From Asticcacaulis machinosus (GTDB lineage Bacteria > Pseudomonadota > Alphaproteobacteria > Caulobacterales > Caulobacteraceae), in assembly GCF_028550435.1 (NCBI RefSeq), contig NZ_JAQQKV010000003.1, forward strand, positions 248,001 to 312,000: a DNA stretch of 64,000 nt, in the 5' to 3' direction. Shown here piece by piece: positions 44,025 through 52,896 of this stretch (positions are counted from its first letter, which is position 1; every line of letters starts with the position of its first letter). The position numbers were made by a program, and so were the translations under genes. Below the pieces are notes generated by a model that was given only the letters and a program-made list of their open reading frames with translations, was not told where the DNA came from and searched no databases.

Positions 44025-44266
44025 GACGGCCTCCTTGGCATGGGTTGATCCCCTGTGGGGATGACCTATTCCGGCGCGTAAACCGTGGCATTTTCACGAC
44101 AAAATCACGAAAATGTGATAATCGTGTGATTTTTCGTTACAATATGTAAAGTATTGATTTTATTTTATTAAATATAATATTTCGAACTGATAAAAATATG
44201 TTTCCGGCGTTTTTATGACGCCTTCGATCACGAAATGGGCGGCGTGGTGCGCCGCCCTTGGTCAGG
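44025..44266. other. AT-rich intergenic region without a gene
   Basis: Contains the promoter area of the DUF4349 gene; 44130-44200 is almost only A and T. A small hairpin GGGCGGCG / CGCCGCCC at 44237-44257 after the PLP-enzyme stop may end its transcript. No ORF seen. Confidence 0.6.
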
Positions 44267-45439
44267 TCATGCCACCGACAGGGCCCGATCCAGCGCCTTG
44301 ATCAGGTCGTCGGCATCTTCTAGCCCGATCGACAGGCGCAGCAGGCCGCCGGTGATGCCGGCGATGCTTTGTGCTTCCGGTGACATGGCGGCGTGGGTCA
44401 TAGAGGCCGGATGGACGATCAGGCTTTCGACCCCGCCCAGGGATTCGGCAAGAGAGAACAGATCAACGACATCGAGGACAGCTTTTACGGCATCCAGTCC
44501 ACCCTTAAGCTCAAAGCTCATCATCGCGCCAAATCCGGCCTGCTGACGGGCGGCCAGGTCGTGCTGCGGGTGGGATTTCAGGCCGGGGTAAAACACCTTT
44601 GCGACCGCCGGATGGCCTTCCAGATATTCGGCGACGGCCTGCGCCGATTGCTGCTGTTGTTTGATGCGCACAAACAAGGTGCGCACCCCGCGCAAGGTAA
44701 GATACGAGTCAAACGCCGGTGCGGTCGAGCCGACGCAATTGGCCCACCAGCGGTAAAGGGTCAGATCCTCCGCCGTAGTGCATACTAATGCGCCCCCAAT
44801 GACATCCGAATGGCCGTTGATATATTTGGTGGTCGAATGCACCACAAAGTCTGCACCGAACTTGATCGGGTTTTGCAGGGCGGGCGACAGGAAGGTGTTG
44901 TCAACCGCGACCTTGGCCCCGGCTTTGTGGCCGAGATCAATCAGCTTTTGCAGGTCAACCACCCGCATCAGCGGGTTCGACGGCGTCTCGATCAGCAGCA
45001 CCGCGGTCGGCTGGGATAGGGCCTCGGCTACTGCCGCGTCATCGCCCTGATCGACATAAACAAGGTCAATCAGGCCCTGCTTGGCGCGGGCGTTCAACTG
45101 ACGCTGGGTGCCGCCATAGCAGTCGTGGGGTGCGACCACGCGGTTGTTATCTTTAGTCAGCGGTTGCCACAGCAGATCAATCGCCGCCATACCCGATGCG
45201 GTCATGACCGCGCCAACGCCGCCCTCTAATTCGGCGATGACTTCGGAGACGACTTCGCGCGTCGGGTTGCCGGAGCGGGCATAGTCAAAGGTGCGCTTCT
45301 TACCGAACCCTTCAAACGTGTAGTTCGATGACAGGTAGATCGGCGGCATGACCGCACCATGAGACGTATCCGTATCTATGCCGATATTGATGACGCGGGT
45401 CGCCAGCTTGGCGTCTTTGAGATAGTCTTTCTTCGACAT
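44267..45439 (-). CDS. Cys/Met metabolism PLP enzyme (cystathionine gamma-synthase family)
   Basis: 390 residues. PLP Lys in HSTTKYINGHSDVIGG, plus YARSGNPTREVVSE, ASGMAAIDLL and LIETPSNPLMRVVDL, all family signatures. Substrate specificity (cystathionine gamma-synthase, O-acylhomoserine sulfhydrylase or gamma-lyase) is not safe from motifs. The metX gene next to it supports a role in methionine synthesis from O-acylhomoserine. Downstream of metX on the same strand, probably after some read-through of a 133-bp gap. Confidence 0.9.
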   Translation of the reverse strand: MSKKDYLKDAKLATRVINIGIDTDTSHGAVMPPIYLSSNYTFEGFGKKRTFDYARSGNPTREVVSEVIAELEGGVGAVMTASGMAAIDLLWQPLTKDNNRVVAPHDCYGGTQRQLNARAKQGLIDLVYVDQGDDAAVAEALSQPTAVLLIETPSNPLMRVVDLQKLIDLGHKAGAKVAVDNTFLSPALQNPIKFGADFVVHSTTKYINGHSDVIGGALVCTTAEDLTLYRWWANCVGSTAPAFDSYLTLRGVRTLFVRIKQQQQSAQAVAEYLEGHPAVAKVFYPGLKSHPQHDLAARQQAGFGAMMSFELKGGLDAVKAVLDVVDLFSLAESLGGVESLIVHPASMTHAAMSPEAQSIAGITGGLLRLSIGLEDADDLIKALDRALSVA

Positions 45440-45572
45440 GGTAATCTTTCAAATATCCCTCTCCCTGCGTGCGGGGAGAGGGGAGGGTGAGGGGCATCCG
45501 GTGGTAAGGTGCCCCCTCCGTCTGCTCATTTCATTCGCATCCACCTCCCCCGTGAACAGGGGAGGAGGTTTT

Positions 45573-46565
45573 TCAGGTTTCCAGAGATTGTTTTACGATA
45601 TTGGACACGCGCTCGATTTCCTTAAGGAAGGCATCGTGGCCGTAGAGTGAGGGCAGGTCGATGAATACGCTATCGCTCAGGCTTTCATGCAGGGCGACCA
45701 TGTCAGCATAGGGCACCAGCCGGTCGGTCGGCACGGCGGCAAGGAACACCTTGGCCTTAATGGCTTTGGGGTCAACGCGGTGGCGATCCAGCGAGTCCGA
45801 CAGCGACACCCAGCGGTTCACATCCGACGCTGTATAGGCATCGCCGCGCGCCCGCAGATAGTTGCAGACGGTGTAGTTCTCACCGGCCACATCAGGCGCC
45901 AGGCCGTCAAAGCGTTCCAGAAACTCCTGCTCAGACCGGTAGGTGGTCATGGCCAGTTGCCGCGCCAGAGAAATGGCGTCGCGTTCATGGCCGGTCTGTT
46001 TGCCGAACATCAGGATACGCCGTTGCAGGCCACGCATGGCCGTGGCCATCGGGTGCGCGCGGTGGGCGGCAGAGATCACGCATAACCGCTTGACGACATC
46101 CGGATAAAGCTCGGCAAAGGCCAGGCCGATCATGGCCCCATAAGATGCGCCGATAAAATCATGTACCTCGGTCACGCCCAACTGATCGAGCAGCAGTTTC
46201 ACCAAGCGCGCCTGATCGTGAGTGGAAATGGTATAGACCTGATCGGCGGGCAGGGACGGGGCAAAGTCGATGCTCAACACCCGCCAGTGATTGAGATCGA
46301 GCGCCTGATTGGGGCCGGCGACCCCTTCCCACCAGCCGGGGGCGGTGTCGGTCGAGTCTTCTTTCTGAAACAGGACGCGGCTGGCCGAAATGCCGCCGAC
46401 GGCGATGACCATAGGTGCACCGGGCGGGCCGTAAACGCGACCGATAGCGTGGCTTTGCATCAGTTTTTGCCCGCTGGCGAGACGAAAATCGGCAGGGATC
46501 GGCGCAATCACATCAACGCCGGTCAGGTCGGGCAGGGTATGCAGGGTCGCGGTCATGTCATCCAT
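45573..46565 (-). CDS. metX: Homoserine O-acyltransferase (MetX family)
   Basis: Activates homoserine for methionine synthesis. Alpha/beta-hydrolase with nucleophile in IGASYGAMIGL and terminal SLYGHDAFLKE (catalytic His). The frame is open to 46706, but that end lies inside a SAM-I riboswitch, so translation must begin downstream; ATG 46565 (or 46556) gives 330 residues beginning MDDMTATLHTLPD, though no strong ribosome-binding site is visible. Acetyl or succinyl donor cannot be told here. First gene before the PLP enzyme. Confidence 0.85.
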   Translation of the reverse strand: MDDMTATLHTLPDLTGVDVIAPIPADFRLASGQKLMQSHAIGRVYGPPGAPMVIAVGGISASRVLFQKEDSTDTAPGWWEGVAGPNQALDLNHWRVLSIDFAPSLPADQVYTISTHDQARLVKLLLDQLGVTEVHDFIGASYGAMIGLAFAELYPDVVKRLCVISAAHRAHPMATAMRGLQRRILMFGKQTGHERDAISLARQLAMTTYRSEQEFLERFDGLAPDVAGENYTVCNYLRARGDAYTASDVNRWVSLSDSLDRHRVDPKAIKAKVFLAAVPTDRLVPYADMVALHESLSDSVFIDLPSLYGHDAFLKEIERVSNIVKQSLET

Positions 46566-46665
46566 ATGGGCATCAAGCAAAACGGGCTCAATCGCGACCA
46601 GAAAATTATCATGACGGGTGAGAAGATAAGACAGCTCTGCCGCAGACGGCGCGTGGCGTCTTTCT

Positions 46666-46778
46666 CTCATCTGTCGAAGATAAATCTTCGCAGGAGTTGG
46701 CACCATACTTTAATCCGCACGCGAATTAAGCGGTTGCCCCAGCGTCAATGGGCCTGTCCCTCGGCTGGTCTCGATGAG
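46666..46778 (-). ncRNA. SAM-I riboswitch (S-box leader) upstream of metX
   Basis: Minus-strand order matches SAM-I: CTCATC opens P1 and GATGAG closes it; CAGCCGAGGGACAGGCCC is followed by GACGCTGGGGCAACC, a P3 stem CTTAAT/ATTAAG, GGTGCCAACTCCTGC, and P4 CGAAGATTTATCTTCG. These are the conserved SAM-binding and kink-turn blocks. About 113 nt. The expression platform towards metX is not clear (no strong terminator seen), so translational control is possible. Confidence 0.9.
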
Positions 46779-46825
46779 TGGCTTTGCTATGCGCAGTTTT
46801 TATAAAATCGTCAAGGGGGATATGT

Positions 46826-48208
46826 TTAGCCAAGCGCTCGCTTCAAAAACTCAAAGACGCGCCCATCCTGCGACTGGGCAATGTTGAAGCGTAAGAAACC
46901 GGAGGCCGATTGCGACAGGCTGAAAGCATTGCCGGGGGCCAGCACGATCTTTTCAGCAAGTGCGCGTTTGGCCAGTTCCGAGGCATCGCGACCGCCCGGT
47001 AGCTCGCACCACAGGAACATTCCCGCCTGCGGCACAACGCCAATTTTGAAACCCATCCGTTCAAAACTCTCAACCGTTCTGCCGCGCAAGGCTGCCAGCT
47101 TTTGGCGAATAAGCTCAACATGCTTGCGGTAGTGGCCGTCGCTGATGACCGCGCATACCAGTTCCGCGGGCAGTTGGTGGCTTGAGAATATGGTCGCGAT
47201 CTTAAGATCGATCAGCGCGTCGATCCAGTCACCACGCACGCAGATATAGCCGCAGCGCATCGAGGCCGACAGGGTCTTGGAAAAGCCGCCGACATAGATG
47301 ACGCGCTCAAAGCCATCAAAGGCGGTCAGGCGCGCTGACGGTTCCGGCTCGAAATCAGCATAGATATCGTCTTCGATAATGGTCAGATCATGGGCTTCGG
47401 CCAGCTTCAAAAGCCGGTGCGCCATCAGGGGCGACAGGGTTGTGCCGGTCGGGTTATGCAGGGCGGTATTGGTGATATAGAGCCGGGGCTTGTGGGCTTC
47501 AAGCGCCGCTGAAAACGCGGCCATATCAGGGCCGTGCGCGGTGCGGGCCACACCCACGACCTTGACGCCATGCGCGCGTAACTTGGCCAGAAAGTTGAAA
47601 TAGCACGGATCATCTACCAGAACCGTATCCCCCGGTTTAAGCAGGAACCGGCACAGAAGCTCGATCGCCTGGGTGGCGGAATCCACCAGCATGATCTGCT
47701 GGGGCGCGACGGTGATATCCAGTTCACCCAATCGGCGCGACAATATTTGGCGCAGGGGCAGGTGGCCCAGAGGCGTGGCATATTCGACCAGATTGCTTTT
47801 GGGGTTGCGCGCCACGGCCCTAAGCGCCCGGCGGATATCGTCCTCTGGCATCCATGATGGCGGCAGCCACCCACAGCCGGGTTTAAGATAATCGTCCGGC
47901 GTTTCCAGCGATTGGCGTGACAGCCATAGTGGGTCAATTTGCCGATCAAGGGCGGGGCCAATATCGGACAGGGCCAGCGGCGCGGTGGGGGCGGCGACAA
48001 AATAGCCCGATCCGCGCCGTGAGGTGATCACCCCTTCGGCCACCAGACGGTCATAGGCGTCAACCACGGTTGATTTCGACACCCCTTGCGCCTCTGCCAG
48101 CGACCGGATCGAGGGCAGTCTGGCCCCTAACGATAACTGGCGCGAGGCGATCTGTTTGTGAATCACGCCGGTGATGCGGGTCACCAGTGAGGGGCTGAGG
48201 TCGTCCAT
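46826..48208 (-). CDS. MocR-type regulator (GntR helix-turn-helix plus aminotransferase domain)
   Basis: 460 residues. N-terminal GntR winged helix (about 1-72: RLPSIRSLAEAQGVSKSTVVDAYDRL) and a fold-type I aminotransferase domain (about 100-460) with PLP Lys in GGFSKTLSASMRCGY and NPTGTTLSP. Such PLP-sensing regulators usually control a divergent gene; here that is an EamA transporter, with direct repeats in between. The N-terminus MDDLSPSLVTRI is compact and the start well defined. Confidence 0.93.
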   Translation of the reverse strand: MDDLSPSLVTRITGVIHKQIASRQLSLGARLPSIRSLAEAQGVSKSTVVDAYDRLVAEGVITSRRGSGYFVAAPTAPLALSDIGPALDRQIDPLWLSRQSLETPDDYLKPGCGWLPPSWMPEDDIRRALRAVARNPKSNLVEYATPLGHLPLRQILSRRLGELDITVAPQQIMLVDSATQAIELLCRFLLKPGDTVLVDDPCYFNFLAKLRAHGVKVVGVARTAHGPDMAAFSAALEAHKPRLYITNTALHNPTGTTLSPLMAHRLLKLAEAHDLTIIEDDIYADFEPEPSARLTAFDGFERVIYVGGFSKTLSASMRCGYICVRGDWIDALIDLKIATIFSSHQLPAELVCAVISDGHYRKHVELIRQKLAALRGRTVESFERMGFKIGVVPQAGMFLWCELPGGRDASELAKRALAEKIVLAPGNAFSLSQSASGFLRFNIAQSQDGRVFEFLKRALG

Positions 48209-48228
48209 CGGTCAAGCCTTAGATTAAA

Positions 48229-48248
48229 ATTGTACTGGTAATTGTACC
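48229..48248 (+). promoter_or_regulatory. Direct repeats ATTGTACT/ATTGTACC, likely MocR operator
   Basis: Two ATTGTAC repeats spaced 12 bp (48229 and 48241) between the divergent MocR and EamA genes. Direct repeats in this position are characteristic of MocR/PdxR regulators. Confidence 0.65.
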
Positions 48249-48334
48249 TGACAGTTTGTTTTGATTTTACCGAAATGTATCTGGGAAGGCTAGTCCCGCT
48301 CATCCATAAACGCCCATCGTCAGGAGTGCGTGTG

Positions 48335-49201
48335 ATGGACAAAAAGACAGTTGGCTGGATAAACGGGGCCTTAGGGATGATCGCCTTTTCAGGCTCGATG
48401 CCGGCGACGCGGGTGGCGGTGCTGGAGATGTCGCCCCTGTTTCTGACCGGCGCACGGGCGGTGATCGCGGCCGTTCTGGGGGCTTTGTGCCTGATCGTAT
48501 TACGTGCCGAGCGGCCAAGGCGGGAAGAGATCATCCCGCTGATGCTGGCAGCCTTTGGGGTGGTGGTGGCATTTCCGCTGTTGTCGGCGATGGCGTTGCG
48601 CGAAATCAGTTCGGTGCATTCGATCGTCTTTACGGGCTTGTTGCCGGTCGCGACCACGACCTTTGCGGTGTTGCGCGGAGAGGCACGGCCGTCGAAAATG
48701 TTCTGGCTGTTTTCGGGTTTGGGCAGCGCCTGCATTCTGATTTACGCCTTCAGTCAGGGATTTGCCCTGTCACCGCGCGGTGATTTGCTGATGCTGATGT
48801 CGATCATTGTGTGCGGCATGGGCTATGCGGAAGGGGCTCGTCTGGCGCGGCGCTTAGGCGGCTGGCAGGTAATCTGCTGGGCGCTCCTGATCGCCTTGCC
48901 GGTCATGGTGCCGGTGATGATCTGGCAATGGCCGCAGGATCTGGGCGCGATATCACCCGCGGCCTGGACCGGGCTTGGCTATGTGTCGCTGTTTTCGATG
49001 CTGATCGGGTTTATATTCTGGTATCGCGGTCTGGCACTGGGCGGGATTGCGGCGGTTGGTCAGTTGCAGCTTTTGCAGCCATTTTTATCGCTGGTGGTGG
49101 CGTCGGTGGTCTTAAAAGAAGTGGTCGGGCCGCAGGTTTTGATCGTCATGGCCTGCATAGTGCTGTGTGTCCTGGGGGCCAAGCGGTTCGCCTCAACCTG
49201 A
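48335..49201 (+). CDS. EamA/DMT family transporter
   Basis: 288 residues from ATG 48335 (CAGGAG upstream). About ten transmembrane helices; two EamA repeats, the second with GLGYVSLFSMLIGFIFWYRGLALGGIAAVGQLQLLQPFLSL, close to the typical DMT second half. Efflux of an amino acid or related metabolite is the usual role; divergent from a MocR gene, so expression may depend on pyridoxal phosphate or an amine. Confidence 0.9.
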   Translation: MDKKTVGWINGALGMIAFSGSMPATRVAVLEMSPLFLTGARAVIAAVLGALCLIVLRAERPRREEIIPLMLAAFGVVVAFPLLSAMALREISSVHSIVFTGLLPVATTTFAVLRGEARPSKMFWLFSGLGSACILIYAFSQGFALSPRGDLLMLMSIIVCGMGYAEGARLARRLGGWQVICWALLIALPVMVPVMIWQWPQDLGAISPAAWTGLGYVSLFSMLIGFIFWYRGLALGGIAAVGQLQLLQPFLSLVVASVVLKEVVGPQVLIVMACIVLCVLGAKRFAST

Positions 49202-49203
49202 TC

Positions 49204-49245
49204 TGGTGTCCCGTAGGTTACGTAAACTGATCTGACGGGACACCA
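49204..49245. other. Perfect 11-bp inverted repeat
   Basis: TGGTGTCCCGT (49204-49214) and ACGGGACACCA (49235-49245) flank 20 bases, between the EamA stop and the chalcone-isomerase-like start. No T-run. It may be an operator or a weak terminator. Confidence 0.6.
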
Positions 49246-49272
49246 AAGATCAGACCAAAAGGGCCATCTGTC

Positions 49273-49782
49273 ATGCACCGCCGCCAGTTTATCGCTTCAT
49301 GTCTTGCCGTTTCGGCATTTGGCGCTCACGCCGAAACGCCGGATGTTCTCAAACATGTGCCTGATGCCCAAAAGGTCGGGGCCGGACGGTTCAGCCATCT
49401 GGGGTTTGATATATTCGACGCCACCCTGTATGCGCCGCAGAGCCGGTATAATGCCGGGGCACCCTTTGCGCTTAAGCTTGAATACCTGCGCAACATTAAG
49501 GGCAAGTCCATTACCGATAACTCGGTTAAGGAAATCCAGAAACAGGGGGTGAGCGGCGATAAGCTCAACCGCTGGCGCGACCAGATGGCGGCGATTTTTC
49601 CGGATGTGTCTAAAGGGGCCAGTATCACCGGGGTGCGCGATGCCAGCGGTCATGCGCTTTTTTACAGCGGTTCAAAATTATTGGGCACTATCAAAGATGC
49701 TGAGTTCAGTCGGGCCTTTTTCAATATCTGGCTGGGGCCCAAAGCCCCGCAAACCTTGCGTGAAAAGTTGTTAGGCCGCTAA
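49273..49782 (+). CDS. Secreted chalcone-isomerase-like protein
   Basis: 169 residues; signal peptide 1-20 (AFGAHA). FSHLGFDIFDATLYAP, FALKLEYLRNIKG and FFNIWLGPKAP match the bacterial chalcone-isomerase-like (PF16036-type) domain, which usually lacks proven isomerase activity. Its stop overlaps the end of the convergent EamA gene by 12 bases. Confidence 0.85.
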   Translation: MHRRQFIASCLAVSAFGAHAETPDVLKHVPDAQKVGAGRFSHLGFDIFDATLYAPQSRYNAGAPFALKLEYLRNIKGKSITDNSVKEIQKQGVSGDKLNRWRDQMAAIFPDVSKGASITGVRDASGHALFYSGSKLLGTIKDAEFSRAFFNIWLGPKAPQTLREKLLGR

Positions 49783-50715
49783 TTTAGGCCGCCCCAGTTC
49801 GGCCAGCGTAATTCCCGCACACACCAGCGCCAGAGCCACAAAGTGGAAGCTGTGTAAAGGCTCACGCAGGATCAGCACGGACAGCCCGACCCCGAAAATG
49901 GGGATCAGATTGATGAACAGGCCCGCCCGGTTGGCCCCGATCAGTTCTACGCCCCAGACATAGGCGACCTGCGCCACCAGAGCGGGCAGCAGCGCAGTGT
50001 AGGCGACAATAGCCCATCCAGTCGCGTCGGGCCAGATGATCTTGCCCGCCATCCCTTGCAGGGCCAAGGCCGGAAGGCAGGCCAGCACGGCCCCTAAGGC
50101 TGAGACCGCCATCAGGCTCTGCCAGTGGATGTCGGGTTTGAACCTGAGGGCAATCGTGTATCCGGCATATAAAAGCACGCACAGTCCCATCAGGGCATCG
50201 CCGCGATTGAGGTTCAGGTGGATCAGCGACATCAGATCGCCGTGGCTGGCGGTCACCAGAACCCCAAACAGGGTCAGGCTGAATCCGGCAATCTGGGCCA
50301 GATTGGCCCGCGCCCGGAATATGGCATAGTTGAGCGCGAAAATAACCGCGGGCATGGCGGCGTGCTCAATGACCACATTGGTGGCCGACGTCAGGCTAAG
50401 CGCCGAATAAAGCACGATATTAAATAGCCCAAACCCCGCGGCGCCATATCCCAGCAGCAATGGCCAGTGGCGGCGGATTTTCGGCCAGTCGCGGCGCAGG
50501 GGCTTTAATGAAACTACGGCCATCAGACAAAAGGCGCTCAGCCAGCGCAAGGTACTCAACGTCACCGGATCGATATGGCCGACCGCCATCTTGCCCGCGA
50601 CGGTGTTACCTGCCCACAACAGGCCCGCGGTCGCTAAAAAGCCATAGGCTTTGAGTGAGGCGGAGGCAGCAGGGGGGGCGGGAACGGGCGACACGAAAAT
50701 TTCTTTTGAAACCAA
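49771..50715 (-). CDS. EamA/DMT family transporter, second copy
   Basis: 314 residues, about ten helices, with GFLATAGLLWAGNTVAGKMAVG at the first helix and VELIGANRAGLFINLIPIFGVGLSVLIL in the second repeat. The TTG start lacks a good ribosome-binding site; the real start may be an internal GTG. Substrate unknown. Not similar in detail to the 48335 protein. Confidence 0.88.
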   Translation of the reverse strand: MVSKEIFVSPVPAPPAASASLKAYGFLATAGLLWAGNTVAGKMAVGHIDPVTLSTLRWLSAFCLMAVVSLKPLRRDWPKIRRHWPLLLGYGAAGFGLFNIVLYSALSLTSATNVVIEHAAMPAVIFALNYAIFRARANLAQIAGFSLTLFGVLVTASHGDLMSLIHLNLNRGDALMGLCVLLYAGYTIALRFKPDIHWQSLMAVSALGAVLACLPALALQGMAGKIIWPDATGWAIVAYTALLPALVAQVAYVWGVELIGANRAGLFINLIPIFGVGLSVLILREPLHSFHFVALALVCAGITLAELGRPKLAA

Positions 50716-50850
50716 GTAAGTGCGTTATATGATCGCCATAACACAATTTGCCGGATGGCTTATCTTTTTCCTTTGAATTTCGGGTCAGGTCTTATAACCA
50801 CGCAAGCCTTAACTCTTAAAATTTGTCGCCTGCCGTAGGGGCGCAAACCC

Positions 50851-52536
50851 ATGATCGGAAATCTTGAAATGTCTACCCTTGTTGTGAAATTCGGCGGATC
50901 GGTTCTGACCTCAGAAGGTGCGCTGCACCGGGCGGTGGCTGAGATTTATCGGTATGTGCGCGATGCCCATAAGATTATTGCCGTGGTTTCTGCCTTTAAG
51001 GGCGACACCGATCAGCTTATGCGGCTGGCGGTTTCCTATACGCAGGCCTCGACCTCTTCGGCCACGCCGCATCTGCTGGCGACCGGTGAGATGAAGGCGG
51101 CCACGCTTTTGGCCATGGCGTGCGAGCGGTCGGGTATCGTGACGCGCTTTCGCTCGGCCTATGAAATCGGCCTGACAGCCGATGGCGATCATTTCAACGC
51201 CAATCCCACCGGCGTGAACGCCGATGTGCTGCGGAGTGATCTTGAAAAGTTCGATTTGGTGGTCGTGCCGGGTTATGTAGCCGAAAATGCGTCGGGCGAG
51301 CCGGTGCTGCTGGGGCGCGGTGGGTCTGATCTGACGGCGGTTTATCTGGCCAAAGCTCTGGATGTGCCGGTACGTCTCTATAAAGACGTGGACGCTATCT
51401 ATGATGCCGATCCGGCGCAGGTCGGCGATAGTGCCAAACCCTATGAGGCACTGGCCTGGGATGAGGCGCTGAAAATCGCCCATCCGGTGGTGCAGAACAA
51501 GGCCATGCGCTACGCCAAGGATAATGGCATGACGGTTGAGGTCGCGGCCCTGACCAAGGGCTATGAGACTGTTCTGGGGGGTAAAACTTCGGTACGCAAA
51601 GCCGCGCCACTTAAACGTAAATTGCGCATCGCCGTTATGGGCGCTGGCGGGGTTGGTGCGAAATTCCTTGAGCGCGCGCAGGAGTGGGACGATCTGATCG
51701 AGGTCGACCGCGTGCTGGTGCGTGATGTCTCCAAACGCCGAGATCATCCTTTGGCCACCAAATTTACCTCGGATGCGCGCTCATTCGCCAAGGCTGATGT
51801 CGATGTCTTCGTCGATATCGGCACGGGCGTGTCGCCGTCGGCCGAACTGCTGGAAGCCTTCCTCAAGGCTGGTGTGTCAGTGACTTCGGCCAATAAACAG
51901 GCGGTGGCGGCCTCAGGTGACAAACTGCGGGCGGCGTCGAAAGCCTCTGGCGCTTTGCTGACCTATTCGGCTTCGGTCGGCGGTGGTGCGCCGATTATCG
52001 AAGCTCTGAAACGGGCGGTGAAAACCCATAAGATCAAAAGCTTCTGCGGCGTGCTCAATGGCACCTCTAACTTTGTGATCGATCAGGTCGAGGCCGGCAA
52101 GACCTTTGATGCCGCTATGGACGAGGCGCGCCGCCTAGGCTTTGCCGAACCGGATTCGACGGCGGATCTTGATGGCACTGATGTCGGCGCAAAGCTGAAA
52201 CTCCTGCGTGAAATCGCCTATCCGGGCCTGACGCCCAAGCATCTTGAGGTCGGTGCGATCACCGAAGAGTCGCTGATCATCCCCGAAGGCAAGGGCCTGC
52301 GCTATGTGGCGCGTTGCTGGCGCACCGATGACGGTATCGACGCCTCGATGAAGCTTGAGGTGCTGGATGCCGATCACTATCTGGTCGGGGCCAAGGGCGA
52401 GCAGAACCGTCTGATCCTTGAACTGGAAAACGGTGAGTTCTGGTACGTGACGGGTAAGGGCGCGGGCGCATGGCCGACCTCTGAGGCGCTTTTGGCCGAT
52501 GTGTTGCACATCGCGCGTGAAGCCAACTTGAAATAG
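50851..52536 (+). CDS. Aspartokinase-homoserine dehydrogenase fusion without ACT domains
   Basis: 561 residues. Residues about 5-245 are an amino-acid kinase domain (VVKFGGSVLTSEG, GRGGSDLTAVYLAKAL, YKDVDAIYDADP); about 270-560 a homoserine dehydrogenase (MGAGGVGAKFLE, ANKQAVAA, GVLNGTSNFVID, DVGAKLKLL). The linker is short, with no ACT regulatory domain as present in ThrA-type enzymes of about 820 residues. It may therefore escape threonine feedback. Alternative start ATG 50869. Followed directly by the YjbR gene. Confidence 0.92.
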   Translation: MIGNLEMSTLVVKFGGSVLTSEGALHRAVAEIYRYVRDAHKIIAVVSAFKGDTDQLMRLAVSYTQASTSSATPHLLATGEMKAATLLAMACERSGIVTRFRSAYEIGLTADGDHFNANPTGVNADVLRSDLEKFDLVVVPGYVAENASGEPVLLGRGGSDLTAVYLAKALDVPVRLYKDVDAIYDADPAQVGDSAKPYEALAWDEALKIAHPVVQNKAMRYAKDNGMTVEVAALTKGYETVLGGKTSVRKAAPLKRKLRIAVMGAGGVGAKFLERAQEWDDLIEVDRVLVRDVSKRRDHPLATKFTSDARSFAKADVDVFVDIGTGVSPSAELLEAFLKAGVSVTSANKQAVAASGDKLRAASKASGALLTYSASVGGGAPIIEALKRAVKTHKIKSFCGVLNGTSNFVIDQVEAGKTFDAAMDEARRLGFAEPDSTADLDGTDVGAKLKLLREIAYPGLTPKHLEVGAITEESLIIPEGKGLRYVARCWRTDDGIDASMKLEVLDADHYLVGAKGEQNRLILELENGEFWYVTGKGAGAWPTSEALLADVLHIAREANLK

Positions 52537-52896
52537 ATGACGCTCGACGACTGTAACGCCTTCTGCGCCGCCTTGCCCGCCACAACCCATGTGGTGCAAT
52601 GGGGTGGCTCGGACGTGTGGAAGGTCGGCGGCAAGGTGTTTGTGATTGCCTCGGTAGAGGACAATCAGTTTCGCGTCAGTTTCAAGGTCACGCCGGTCGG
52701 GTTTGAAATTCTGCGTGATCACCCCGACTGCATCCCGGCGCCGTATCTGGCGTCACGGGGTATGACCTGGATACAGGCGCGCGGAGCCACACAGATGAGC
52801 GATGACGAATTGCGCGATCATTTGCGTGGATCGTACGATCTGATTGCAGTGGCCCTGCCGAAAAAACTGAAGCGTGAATTGGGACTTATGGCATGA
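52537..52896 (+). CDS. YjbR/MmcQ family protein
   Basis: 119 residues, starting on the base after the previous stop. MTLDDCNAFCAALPATTHVVQWGGSDVWKVGGKVF is the YjbR N-terminal pattern (CyaY-like fold), and LLEDHP-like RDHPDCIPAPYLASRGMTWIQ follows. The function of these proteins is unclear. It overlaps rlmJ by four bases (ATGA), so it is probably in one transcript with the fusion and rlmJ. Confidence 0.9.
   Translation: MTLDDCNAFCAALPATTHVVQWGGSDVWKVGGKVFVIASVEDNQFRVSFKVTPVGFEILRDHPDCIPAPYLASRGMTWIQARGATQMSDDELRDHLRGSYDLIAVALPKKLKRELGLMA

Noticed and set aside
44130-44200. Replication origin-like AT-rich stretch
   Set aside because: No DnaA-box cluster or origin-flanking genes; only a short AT-rich promoter region.
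45450-45572. Small non-coding RNA or MITE between metX and the PLP-enzyme gene
   Set aside because: CCCTCTCCC/GGGGAGAGG and CCTCCCC/GGGGAGG blocks give hairpins, but there is no second copy in the window and no promoter or family match.
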